Shown one piece after another: positions 1-6,906 of a stretch of DNA of 64,000 bases (the first letter of the stretch is position 1; each line of letters begins with the position of its first letter). The notes under the pieces are model-generated. The model did not search any database and was not told the DNA's origin. It saw only the letters and a list, made by a program, of their open reading frames with translations. Origin of the DNA: an uncultured Bacteroidales bacterium (GTDB taxonomy: Bacteria; Bacteroidota; Bacteroidia; Bacteroidales; UBA932); contig ONSU01000018.1 of NCBI GenBank assembly GCA_900320545.1, positions 1-64,000 of the forward strand, read 5' to 3'. The translations under genes were made by a program, and so were the position numbers.

Positions 1-71
1 CGACGTTTTCGGGCAAATTCGTCGATAACCACCCACACATCCGGAGGGATATCGACAGTCTTCAACGTCAT
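1..71 (-). CDS. Start of an unrecognised gene, cut by the left window edge
   Basis: An open frame reads leftwards from ATG at 71 and leaves the window after 23 codons, beginning MTLKTVDIPPDVWVVIDEF. The codon choice is ordinary for this genome. The start codon lies inside a palindromic repeat (70-92), so the true start could be elsewhere. I do not recognise the family; too little is visible to assign a function. Confidence 0.3.
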   Translation of the reverse strand, partial: MTLKTVDIPPDVWVVIDEFARKR

Positions 72-92
72 TCCCGGACTTGTTCCGGGAAT
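70..92. repeat. Short palindromic repeat (ATTCCCGGN-type), copy 1
   Basis: ATTCCCGGA and TCCGGGAAT form an inverted repeat around a 5-nt loop. The same palindrome recurs at 12705-12728, 14021-14043, 18081-18102 and three times at 26414-26484, usually flanked by GTC or GAC on one side and CT on the other. All copies lie between genes. Confidence 0.8.
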
Positions 93-120
93 CTATTCCC
101 TCCACCGTCTGCTTGTCTCC

Positions 121-257
121 GGGAGCAGGGTTTGAGAAACTTCCGGTGCTTCGCACCTCCATCCCTCCCACAGGCATATCAGCGTTGCTGATGATGCCGT
201 GCGGGCCCCTCCCGTTCACGAGGCCACGGGCGGCCACGGTTTTCAAACCCTGCTCCC
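121..257 (+). repeat. Multi-hairpin dispersed element, copy 1
   Basis: Outer arms at 121-140 and 238-257 pair at 18 of 20 positions. Inside lie a small hairpin GGTGC-TTC-GCACC, the conserved strand CCTCCATCCCTCCCAC, a copy-specific hairpin around 172-201, the conserved GCGGGCCCCTCCCGTTCAC and a final GGCCACGGGCGGCCAC. The core matches the copy at 38605-38742 (opposite strand) almost base for base, while the outer arms and middle hairpin are different but still self-complementary. No protein is encoded. Confidence 0.8.
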
Positions 258-369
258 TGCGGCAAGAAAAAATAAAATAACGAGTAAGACGCGGCAGCAA
301 ACGACGGGAATGTCAACCGCACTACTCAAATTGAAAACATTATACGGCAATCCCTACTGTAGTTCCGCC

Positions 370-525
370 GGATGGTGGACTTTCAGGAGAACTCGCTCAA
401 GACTTGGTAAAGTCTATCGCTCGCCCTTCCCACGGGCGGTGTTTGCTCCGCAAACTACACCGCCTCCGCGGGCCCCTCCCTCTCCACAGGCCGAGGGCGG
501 CCAGTCTCCTGAAAGCCCACCATCC
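370..525 (+). repeat. Multi-hairpin dispersed element, copy 2
   Basis: Outer arms 370-390 and 505-525 pair at 20 of 21 positions. A small hairpin AGACTT-ggta-AAGTCT replaces the GGNGC hairpin of the other copies, the strand CGCCCTTCCCAC matches the conserved core, the middle hairpin is a long copy-specific stem (GGCGGTGTTTGC with GCAAACTACACCGCC), and GCGGGCCCCTCCC then GGCC...GGGCGGCCA follow as in copies 1 and 3. This is the most divergent of the three copies. Confidence 0.7.
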
Positions 526-553
526 GACTCCACGGACATCCTTGTCCGTTACT

Positions 554-628
554 GGTCCTCCAAGAGCACGGAGGACCTGTATCGATTTGCGCCGTTATCG
601 TAACTAGTCCTCCACCGATGCGGAGGAC
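554..628. repeat. Pair of CCTCC/GGAGG hairpins
   Basis: Two hairpins, GGTCCTCC/GGAGGACC (554-577) and GTCCTCC/GGAGGAC (607-628), stand 30 bp apart. The first shares its loop GAGCAC with the hairpin at 16569-16595, whose outer stem has changed from GGT/ACC to GAA/TTC on both sides. No T-run follows, so they are not typical terminators. Confidence 0.6.
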
Positions 629-675
629 CTATTACACCTGACGTTATATGATCTTTTGAACGTTCTTTAAATTGC

Positions 676-830
676 AGACCCTACTCCCTGTTCTCATCTT
701 GCAAGGCTGCCAGTATTGAACCCGGGAATGGCTGGAAGATATCCTGGTGCGCTTGCCTGCCTATAATGGCGACATCGGAGAGCTACTCCCGTGCAACTGG
801 CAGAAAGTCGCAGCGACTAGCAGCGAGTAG
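676..830 (+). pseudogene. Remnant of an IS66-family transposase (TnpC C-terminus), frameshifted
   Basis: Translation from 676 gives RPYSLFSSCKAASIEP, and after a one-base shift near 721-725 it continues REWLEDILVRLPAYNGDIG and then ELLPCNW up to TAG at 828-830. This is the characteristic end of IS66 transposases (YSL.xSCKxxGIxPREWLEDVLxR...LLPxxW). Restoring one C in the CCCGGG run would rejoin the two parts. Nothing upstream extends the transposase, so only about 50 codons of an old insertion remain. Family assignment rests on motif recognition. Confidence 0.7.
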
Positions 831-845
831 CATGCAACTAAGCGA

Positions 846-890
846 AAGTAGCAGCAACTTGCCGAAACTTCGGAAAAGTTGCTGCTACTT
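846..890. repeat. Perfect 15-bp inverted repeat beside the IS66 remnant
   Basis: AAGTAGCAGCAACTT (846-860) and AAGTTGCTGCTACTT (876-890) are exact complements around a 15-nt loop that itself contains CCGAAACTTCGG. There is no T-run. It could be an end structure of the decayed insertion or an unrelated palindrome. From here to 966 I see nothing else. Confidence 0.6.
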
Positions 891-966
891 GCATATAACT
901 CCTTGTCACTTATACGTACTTCGTCGGACGCTTACGTCAACACCACTTCCGACATGGAGGCAAATA

Positions 967-1377
967 TCAATCTACTGGGTTTTTAGATAAAAGAACTTTT
1001 ACCTTGCAAATGAATGCTTCAACCTTAGGGATATACGGCTCCACACCGTCCTTTGTTCAGTCCAGGGAATCATCGTAATCACCGGTATGGCGCATGTTCT
1101 GAAGACGAGCAAGCAAAAGGCCATCTTCTTTGGAAAGAATCCCGGTACGGACATAGTGCTGTCCAATCATGCCTATGGTTCCTTCATGGCTCTTCGCTGC
1201 CAGTCCGGCATTGACAATAAGTGCAGAAGAAGCATAATAGACGGCGTAATACAGTCGGTTCGACGCCAAAGTCCAATGTTCCATGGTAGCACAATCCTTC
1301 GCTTCAACGAAAGCCTTGTTCGCTTTCTCCAGGCGATACTCCACTATGGCCGCCCTCTCTTCTTCGATTAATGGCAT
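967..1377 (-). pseudogene. HEPN-domain toxin gene interrupted by an in-frame TGA
   Basis: The first 106 residues are a HEPN domain: helix with NRLYYAVYYA near residues 40-49, and R91-x5-H97 in ARLQNMRHTGDYDD, matching the Rx4-6H ribonuclease motif. A TGA at 1059-1057 follows DSLD, but the same frame goes on with TKDGVEPYIPKVEAF and 14 more residues to TGA at 969-967. That tail is what a normal 130-140 residue HEPN protein has, and relatives usually read DWT at the junction, so TGG to TGA is likely. The product would lack the last helix. It overlaps the antitoxin-like gene at 1368 by 10 bp, the usual MNT-HEPN arrangement. Confidence 0.75.
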
Positions 1378-1688
1378 AAACTGATTCCTTCGGTTTCAAT
1401 ATTTTTATAGAAAGGAGTAATCCGGCGACGGTTCCATTCGGAGAAGGAATAAATCAGAGGATTAATCTGCTCCCCGACGGACCACCCATAATCCACGAAT
1501 GGATAAGCATACCTGTCAAAATCAGCGCCGGACGCCCTTTCTCCCTCTATGAGAATCAGAACATCCCTGTCCGAACCGGTATGCGCATCTCCCCTTGCAC
1601 GCGATCCATAAAGAATCGCCTTATCCCCTGCAGGAAGCACGGACAAAGCAATTTCACTCATACCTCGTATGATATCCTTCTGACTCAT
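1368..1688 (-). CDS. MNT-type nucleotidyltransferase, antitoxin of a HEPN/MNT pair
   Basis: The 106-residue protein has the minimal nucleotidyltransferase signature G28-S29 in YGSRARGDAHTG followed by D40-R-D42, the metal-binding pair. In HEPN/MNT modules this protein modifies or restrains the HEPN RNase. I chose ATG at 1688 over the TTG at 1700, because the -7 element TATATTTG covers 1698-1705. The HEPN frame overlaps its end by 10 bp. With the partner truncated, the pair may be inactive. Confidence 0.8.
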   Translation of the reverse strand: MSQKDIIRGMSEIALSVLPAGDKAILYGSRARGDAHTGSDRDVLILIEGERASGADFDRYAYPFVDYGWSVGEQINPLIYSFSEWNRRRITPFYKNIETEGISLCH

Positions 1689-1697
1689 AGACAGTGA

Positions 1698-1705
1698 CAA
1701 ATATA
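1698..1705 (-). promoter_or_regulatory. -7 element of the MNT/HEPN promoter
   Basis: TATATTTG on the minus strand fits the Bacteroidota TAnnTTTG consensus and lies 10 bp from the chosen start codon, so the transcript would have almost no leader. Confidence 0.55.
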
Positions 1706-1730
1706 CACTTTATTTTCAAAGAAACAAGAC

Positions 1731-1760
1731 CAGCCCGGCTGTTTGGTTTTGGCCGGGCTG
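1731..1760 (-). terminator. Hairpin after the large surface lipoprotein gene
   Basis: CAGCCCGGC (1731-1739) pairs with GCCGGGCTG (1752-1760). In the minus direction it is followed by the T-rich GGTCTTGTTTCTTTG. It lies 53 bp past the stop of the gene ending at 1813. Confidence 0.6.
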
Positions 1761-1812
1761 ATCTATTTAGAGACAAGGTGGAAAACTGTTAGGTTTCGCC
1801 TCAGGATCAGTA

Positions 1813-4800
1813 TCAATTAGTATACGTTACCGCAATACTCTTAACATAAAGAGCCTTGTTTGCAGAAGAGGGTTTAGTGACAGTTACTACAATCTCGCCT
1901 GATGCAGATCCTGTGAATGTATAATTGGCTGCACTATTTGTTAAGGATTGGGGATTACCACCGAAAGTCGAACCACCTACTGTCACACCAACTGTTGCAG
2001 TACTAGCAGCGGAGGCATTAACGACCACTTTGGTAATTGTACCGGAAATTCCAGATGTATTTAATTTTATATATTTAACAGCGGCTTTGTTCGTTCCATA
2101 ATGGATACCCCTATCGCTATCAAAATTAGACTCCGTACCGTCAGAACTAACCGTCCATGAAACATTATCATCAGCCGTACCGGTACCATTACATTTCGCG
2201 GTAAAAGTAAGGGTACTTGTACCGCCGCCAGCAGCAGAAACGTTTATCGTATACGTTGTGGTCCTCTCCACTCCATTCTCTGTGTAAGAAACACTTACCG
2301 TCTGGCTGCCAGTAGTAGACATATTATAACCGGAGAAGGTTGCAGAACTGGTTACGTCTGCAGTTGATCCGTCACTATATGTGGCAGTTACTGTTCCGCC
2401 GAAACTAAACGTAGCTCCCTGAGTAAATGATGTCGTTTGACCACTAACAGCAATGGAACTTAACGTTACAGGCGGCACCCCAACAACAAGTTCGAAGTTG
2501 TCCACCCGGACATTACTACTATTCGTATTAGTAATTGTAAGGTCAAATGATGTAACGCCGCTCGTAGCTGAAATGGATGTTGTAACAATACCATTTACAA
2601 TGCTCGGAGTACCAACTGTGATTCCGGAAGTTGAACTAGAGATAACACAACGATCTCCATAGTTTGATTTAAATGTCAAAGTCATCGTTGTTGCATTCCC
2701 AGTAGGGATACCACTGATGGAATAGGTCCCATTAGCTTTACTAATCAATAGTTCAGGGGACGTCCCTCCCGCAGAGGACTCTTCATATAACTTGGTGGTC
2801 GAACCTCCATTAGTCAAAGAGTACGTCACGGTACCTCCACCATAAACATGAGTGCCAGTTGCTGTTGTCGGCATAGAAGTTCCATATCCGGTGAAGTCTT
2901 CCTGCCATAAGATATCTCCATCGTTTGCAGGAGTAATACTAGCAGCATTTTGAGAAACATTGACAGTAGCCGTCTTCGTCGCGGTGCCATCTGTCGCCGT
3001 CACTGTTATTGTACCAGAGATCGAAGAACTTCCCTGATTTGCGGCAGCTATTACTGTAATAGTCGTTCCAGAAACAGATGTCGTAAAATGAGCATTATCA
3101 GAAGATGCAGTAATAGATACAGAGCCATCAAAATTATCAGCGGTCGCCTCTACTGTCTTTGACTCGCCAGCAGCATCGAAAACAAGAGATGTAGGAGAAA
3201 CAACTAAGGAAGGAGGAACAATATGACTTACATAATAAGCCGGAATATTACCACCTGCCTGAGCAGTACCATTATGTTCTGCACGATGTGTAATAATGGT
3301 AACAGTATAGCCAACCTGAAGACCCAAAGAGCTGAAACTCTTGTCATTAGTTTCCTGTTCAGTTGCAGTTAAACCATAAACATACACGCTACCCGAAGCA
3401 TCTTCCATTGTAAAGTTACCATAAGTAGTACTGGCAATTCCGGTAATAACACCCGTCAACTGATACCAATCGGTCTGATTCACCGGCTTATTCAAGAATT
3501 CGGAAATGGTCACGGTCTGAATCCCTGCGCCAATTGTGTAACTAGCCTCTGCCACATCACTATTCTCGTAATCTTCCTTAACCGCAATCGCTTTAATTGT
3601 AGTAGCAGAATTGATAACAACCGAATTACCGGATGTGGAAGAAGTCGTAGGAGTGGATCCGTCCGTAGTATAATAGATAGTTGCCTCATCCGTTGCACAA
3701 GAAATATTGACAGTCGTACCCTCTGTAACAGCACCAGCTTCCGGCGAGAACGTCGGAGTGGCGCACTTGAGCGTGGCAACAGCAGGGTAAAGAGTAAGAG
3801 AAATAGGTTGAGCGGCCGAACCCTGATACATTCCCCAACGGACAGGTGTAGTAGATGTATTGAATCCAATGCCTCTGGTTTTATCCCCCGTAGTCACAAT
3901 AAATTTAACGGTTGTCTTTGTCTCATCAGTATACGCTCCAGTAAATCCAGCACCTGGAGTGCCCATTGTTAGACTCGTATCATCCCCCTTCCCTTTTAAG
4001 AATTGCTCTGTTGCAAGGGACTGAATTGTGTAAGTCGCAGAATTTGAGTCATATTCAATCCTCCAGGCAGCATTCGCGTCCACATGCATCTTATTGTCCG
4101 CAGAAAGCGTCGGCAAGGAAGCTGCTGCACGGAAGAATGTGGACGGTCCCGTAGCCTGAACAAGATTATCGGAAAGCATCATATAACTCTCCTCCTCTCC
4201 AACATACGCGATCACATAGTCACCATCCTCAATAACTTGCTCGTTATTCTCCACTGCCGCATTAGACATACTTATCCCAAGAGTATTACGTTTATTAACC
4301 ATAAACGTCTTGCTTATGTTAGTGTACTCTTTGGTATAAATCTTCAGATTGGTAGTCAAAACAATCTTAATGGATGTGGCAGTAAAAGGAAGCGAGGTAA
4401 ACCAGAATTCCAATTGACCGCCAGAAACGGAGAGATTGTCGGCTTTAACTGTTACAGCATTCTTTGCCGTAGCGTTATTCGGGAGAGAAATAGCACCCGA
4501 GGTAAGATCAACATAATGTTGGCCAACCATATCGCCACCGCTCTGAATTGAGAATTCAATACTTCTGACATTTTCGCCATTGGAAAAAGCAGGAAGATTC
4601 TTAAGGGTAATGTCTCCATGTGCAACCAGACGAGTCCAATCCAAATCGATGGTACGATCTTGCGGGATCCCATCGTAATCTTCCGAAACAGCAATCATCA
4701 AATCCGCAGCATTATCAAAGCTATTGGCCGCAGGTGTCTGAGTTGCCGGAATAGTAACGGAAACAGACGGAGCACCTCCAATATCACTGCTGCTTGAGGC

Positions 4801-5193
4801 TGATGACGGATAAAGGCCATAGAATTTGTAAGTTCCTGTCTCTTGTAGCGTGAAGTAATTAGACACCGTAAAGGTCGAAGCACCTTCCTGGAGCTCATCA
4901 GAAACATAAAATTTCGGGGTTTTCCCTTCAGACGGAGCTCCATCGGCAGCCATCCAGACACCACCAACCGTGATACCCACCTTGATTTTGTCTCCCGTAG
5001 ACCATTCTATTGTGCCATTATTATAGACGGTCTTGGTATTAGCGTCAATAAGAGCAGGCCTATCTGAAGCAAATTTGAGAACAATCCCTTCTTGATTTTG
5101 TACGGGATCAACTGTTCCGATCTCCTTATTGCAAGAAACAAGCGTCGCCACAGCTGCTGCAGCAATCGCAAAATATTTGAATACAGTTTTCAT
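1813..5193 (-). CDS. Large modular surface lipoprotein
   Basis: The 1126-residue product starts with a lipoprotein signal ending LVSCNK. After a fimbrillin-like N-terminal part, visible modules are: a chitobiase C-terminal type repeat near 478-552 (ATIYYTTDGSTPT), an OB-fold-like module near 555-660 (LTGVITGI...FTMEDASGSVYVYG), a BACON-like beta-sandwich near 660-755, a jelly-roll-like module near 756-910, a bacterial Ig-like module near 911-990, and a C-terminal beta module. No catalytic motif is visible. It is probably displayed on the outer membrane, for carbohydrate or host binding, or assembled as a stalk; function is inferred from composition only. It follows a 47-residue peptide gene with an 11-bp gap, so the two are probably one transcript. 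Confidence 0.75.
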   Translation of the reverse strand: MKTVFKYFAIAAAAVATLVSCNKEIGTVDPVQNQEGIVLKFASDRPALIDANTKTVYNNGTIEWSTGDKIKVGITVGGVWMAADGAPSEGKTPKFYVSDELQEGASTFTVSNYFTLQETGTYKFYGLYPSSASSSSDIGGAPSVSVTIPATQTPAANSFDNAADLMIAVSEDYDGIPQDRTIDLDWTRLVAHGDITLKNLPAFSNGENVRSIEFSIQSGGDMVGQHYVDLTSGAISLPNNATAKNAVTVKADNLSVSGGQLEFWFTSLPFTATSIKIVLTTNLKIYTKEYTNISKTFMVNKRNTLGISMSNAAVENNEQVIEDGDYVIAYVGEEESYMMLSDNLVQATGPSTFFRAAASLPTLSADNKMHVDANAAWRIEYDSNSATYTIQSLATEQFLKGKGDDTSLTMGTPGAGFTGAYTDETKTTVKFIVTTGDKTRGIGFNTSTTPVRWGMYQGSAAQPISLTLYPAVATLKCATPTFSPEAGAVTEGTTVNISCATDEATIYYTTDGSTPTTSSTSGNSVVINSATTIKAIAVKEDYENSDVAEASYTIGAGIQTVTISEFLNKPVNQTDWYQLTGVITGIASTTYGNFTMEDASGSVYVYGLTATEQETNDKSFSSLGLQVGYTVTIITHRAEHNGTAQAGGNIPAYYVSHIVPPSLVVSPTSLVFDAAGESKTVEATADNFDGSVSITASSDNAHFTTSVSGTTITVIAAANQGSSSISGTITVTATDGTATKTATVNVSQNAASITPANDGDILWQEDFTGYGTSMPTTATGTHVYGGGTVTYSLTNGGSTTKLYEESSAGGTSPELLISKANGTYSISGIPTGNATTMTLTFKSNYGDRCVISSSTSGITVGTPSIVNGIVTTSISATSGVTSFDLTITNTNSSNVRVDNFELVVGVPPVTLSSIAVSGQTTSFTQGATFSFGGTVTATYSDGSTADVTSSATFSGYNMSTTGSQTVSVSYTENGVERTTTYTINVSAAGGGTSTLTFTAKCNGTGTADDNVSWTVSSDGTESNFDSDRGIHYGTNKAAVKYIKLNTSGISGTITKVVVNASAASTATVGVTVGGSTFGGNPQSLTNSAANYTFTGSASGEIVVTVTKPSSANKALYVKSIAVTYTN

Positions 5194-5204
5194 AATCGCA
5201 GGAA

Positions 5205-5348
5205 TTAATCGTCTCCAAGGTCTCCAAGGTCATTGTCGCCGTATCCGGAGCCCGGATCGTTCACGCTCATAATATTTTCCTCGAACCAGACATCGAGGAA
5301 CTCCGCTTCAGGAGCGGTGTAGAATGAATTTTTTTTCATACGCATCAT
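5205..5348 (-). CDS. Small acidic-tailed peptide upstream of the surface lipoprotein
   Basis: The 47 codons begin MMRMKKNSFYTAPEAEFLD and end in a Gly/Asp-rich tail DPGSGYGDNDLGDLGDD. Two further ATG codons (5345, 5339) could serve as start. It ends 11 bp before the lipoprotein gene. A second peptide of the same length and build (basic start, aromatic/proline segment, PGS, acidic tail) precedes the other fimbrillin-like lipoprotein at 33791-33934. I recognise this as a recurring Bacteroidales arrangement but know no function. No signal peptide is visible. Confidence 0.6.
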   Translation of the reverse strand: MMRMKKNSFYTAPEAEFLDVWFEENIMSVNDPGSGYGDNDLGDLGDD

Positions 5349-5669
5349 ATGTTTTTTTTATTTATTTCAACACAGTATCTTATGTGATAAGATATAAGTT
5401 TCCAAAATTCGGCACAAAGTTACGATGATATTTCGGGATAAAAAAGTGTTTTTGAGAGTTTTTTGAGAACTTTTTAACAATTATCTGTTAATATCGTAAG
5501 GTGCAGAGAATCAAACTGTTACGAGATATTCCCAAACAGAGTTCTTGTGTCCTTTTTCAAAAGAAAAACAAGCATTTTAAAAAAATTTAATATGCTGATT
5601 TTTTATATAAAAATATCTGCCTTTCTTGCGGATTTTTCGCGGAATCGTTACATATCTTCTTAAAAACAA
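5349..5669. promoter_or_regulatory. AT-rich leader and promoter region of the surface lipoprotein operon
   Basis: No gene is visible. On the minus strand TAACTTTG (5422-5415) fits the -7 consensus. Downstream of it, TATCTTAT-gtg-ATAAGATA (5376-5394) is a perfect 8-bp inverted repeat in the presumed leader, suitable as an operator or RNA hairpin. The rest (5425-5669) is unusually AT-rich, without further clear signals. Confidence 0.5.
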
Positions 5670-5703
5670 AACGCCGTCACTTGTCTCTGACAACGACGGC
5701 GTT
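5670..5703 (-). terminator. Intrinsic terminator of the first Rpn-type gene
   Basis: AACGCCGTC and GACGGCGTT pair, with an inner TTGTC/GACAA stem; on the minus strand a T-rich TTTTGTTTTT follows. An identical hairpin stands at 6835-6868 after the second copy. Confidence 0.8.
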
Positions 5704-5740
5704 AAGTGGCATTCCCGGGAATCGGGCGACGGCGGAAGGG

Positions 5741-6721
5741 TTAGCCCCTGGAAAGGGCCTCGACCTCCTCGGGGCTGAGGCCGGTATACTTGGCGACGAG
5801 GTCGACGCTCATCCCGTCGGAGAGCATCGTCTTGGCGATCTCGACCTTACTCCGGTCTATTCCTTGCTCGATCCCTTGCTCAATTCCTTGTTCAATCCCT
5901 TTTTTATACCCCTCCGCCTCGGCGTAGTCAAGTTGCGCGTATTTGTCAATCCAGGTTTCCATACAGTTTCTGTCGTAATACTTTCTTTGCTTCAGTGTCA
6001 TGTTTGCGACGGCGGAGGCATCGAAGAGTTCTCCCACCAGTATCTCGTCCTTGAGCGCTTCCGGCACTTCACGGTATTCTTCCATATACCGCATCGCCAT
6101 CGCGATCTTCTCAAGACGGGTCTTGCACTTCCCTTCCTCGCCGATCTTGTAGGGAAGGCGGCCGATCTCGAAGTAGACGAAATGAAGCGCGTCGGTCATC
6201 AGTTCCCCACAATGGTCGTCACGGATCGAATACCGGCTCACAAGCCCGTCCTCCAACGCCCCGTCCAACTGGTGCGGCATCGCGAAGTCCGTGATGCTTA
6301 CCATATACACCGGGGTCAGACGGTAGTCAATCTTCGGACGCGTACGCTTCAAAAGGTCCGACACTCGGTCCAGGATTGTCTGCTTCCGACGCATCATCTG
6401 CTCCCGCAGAGGGTATGTCGAATAGAACAAACTCCTGTCCGCAAAGGCCGCCTGCCCCCTTCCCTGCATCTCCACCACGAACTGTTCGCCGTTATCCGCC
6501 TCGCAATACACGTCAAAAATAGTGGTTTTATCCGAAAAAACAAAACCATGATGCTCTTTATCAAGGTATTTGAGGTCGACGATGTGTTTGTCGGGGATGA
6601 GGATATTCAGAAGACGGATAAGAATGCCCTTGTGGACGGGCTCGGAGAAGATCAGTTTGAAGACCTTGTCGACGGTGATCGGAACGTAGCGGAACTCGGG
6701 GTACTGTTTCTTTGGTTTCAT
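5741..6721 (-). CDS. Rpn-type PD-(D/E)XK nuclease, copy 1
   Basis: The 326-residue protein (start MKPKKQYPEF) has the PD-(D/E)XK core D70...E84-M-Q86 seen in Rpn/PDDEXK_2 family transposase-like nucleases, with the same D-to-E spacing as its neighbour. The C-terminus carries four GIEQ-type repeats encoded by 12-bp DNA repeats, then a helical KVEIAKTMLSDGMSVDLV segment and LSPEEVEALSRG. The family cuts DNA and has been linked to recombination and phage defence. I chose ATG at 6721 because it follows an A/T-rich leader; an earlier in-frame ATG at 6763 reads into the repeated flank. Confidence 0.8.
   Translation of the reverse strand: MKPKKQYPEFRYVPITVDKVFKLIFSEPVHKGILIRLLNILIPDKHIVDLKYLDKEHHGFVFSDKTTIFDVYCEADNGEQFVVEMQGRGQAAFADRSLFYSTYPLREQMMRRKQTILDRVSDLLKRTRPKIDYRLTPVYMVSITDFAMPHQLDGALEDGLVSRYSIRDDHCGELMTDALHFVYFEIGRLPYKIGEEGKCKTRLEKIAMAMRYMEEYREVPEALKDEILVGELFDASAVANMTLKQRKYYDRNCMETWIDKYAQLDYAEAEGYKKGIEQGIEQGIEQGIDRSKVEIAKTMLSDGMSVDLVAKYTGLSPEEVEALSRG
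5859..5906 (-). repeat. Four 12-bp tandem repeats inside Rpn copy 1
   Basis: Units ATTCCTTGCTCG, ATCCCTTGCTCA, ATTCCTTGTTCA and a degenerate fourth unit encode GIEQ repeats. The unit length keeps the frame, so copy number could vary without breaking the gene. Rpn copy 2 has two identical 12-bp units at 7027-7050. Confidence 0.75.
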
Positions 6722-6750
6722 AACTTTTTTATTTACAAAGAAAGAAGTCC

Positions 6751-6818
6751 CGGCGAAAGTCAATTCAAAAAACAGAAATTTATTTTTTTGAATAAAAACG
6801 CTGAATGTGTTTTTTGAA
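6751..6818 (-). repeat. 5' flank of the Rpn cassette, copy 1
   Basis: This AT-rich block upstream of Rpn copy 1 matches 8021-8088 upstream of copy 2: the first 43 bp are identical and most of the rest agrees. It contains AATTCAAAAAACAGAAATTT and a run of T. It probably holds the promoter. Confidence 0.8.
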
Positions 6819-6834
6819 CAAAAATTCGAATAAA

Positions 6835-6868
6835 AACGCCGTCACTTGTCTCTGACAACGACGGCGTT
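6835..6868 (-). terminator. Intrinsic terminator of the second Rpn-type gene
   Basis: The same hairpin as 5670-5703 (AACGCCGTC/GACGGCGTT with inner TTGTC/GACAA) followed on the minus strand by TTTTTATTCG. The sequence identity continues through the last codons of both Rpn genes. Confidence 0.8.
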
Positions 6869-6906
6869 AAGTGGCATTCCCGGAGAACCGGGCGACGGCG
6901 GAAGGA

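Noticed and set aside
846..890. Perfect inverted repeat as a transcription terminator
   Set aside because: No T-run follows on either strand and no intact gene ends just before it.
766..990. 74-codon open frame on the plus strand
   Set aside because: The IS66 tail in another frame explains the first part, and the rest is the palindromic region.
1057..1059. TGA read as Trp (altered genetic code)
   Set aside because: TGA ends several intact genes here, including uxaC and GH28, and conserved Trp positions elsewhere use TGG. A point mutation is simpler.
5859..5906. Tandem 12-bp units as a CRISPR-like array
   Set aside because: Units are contiguous without spacers and encode an in-frame protein repeat.
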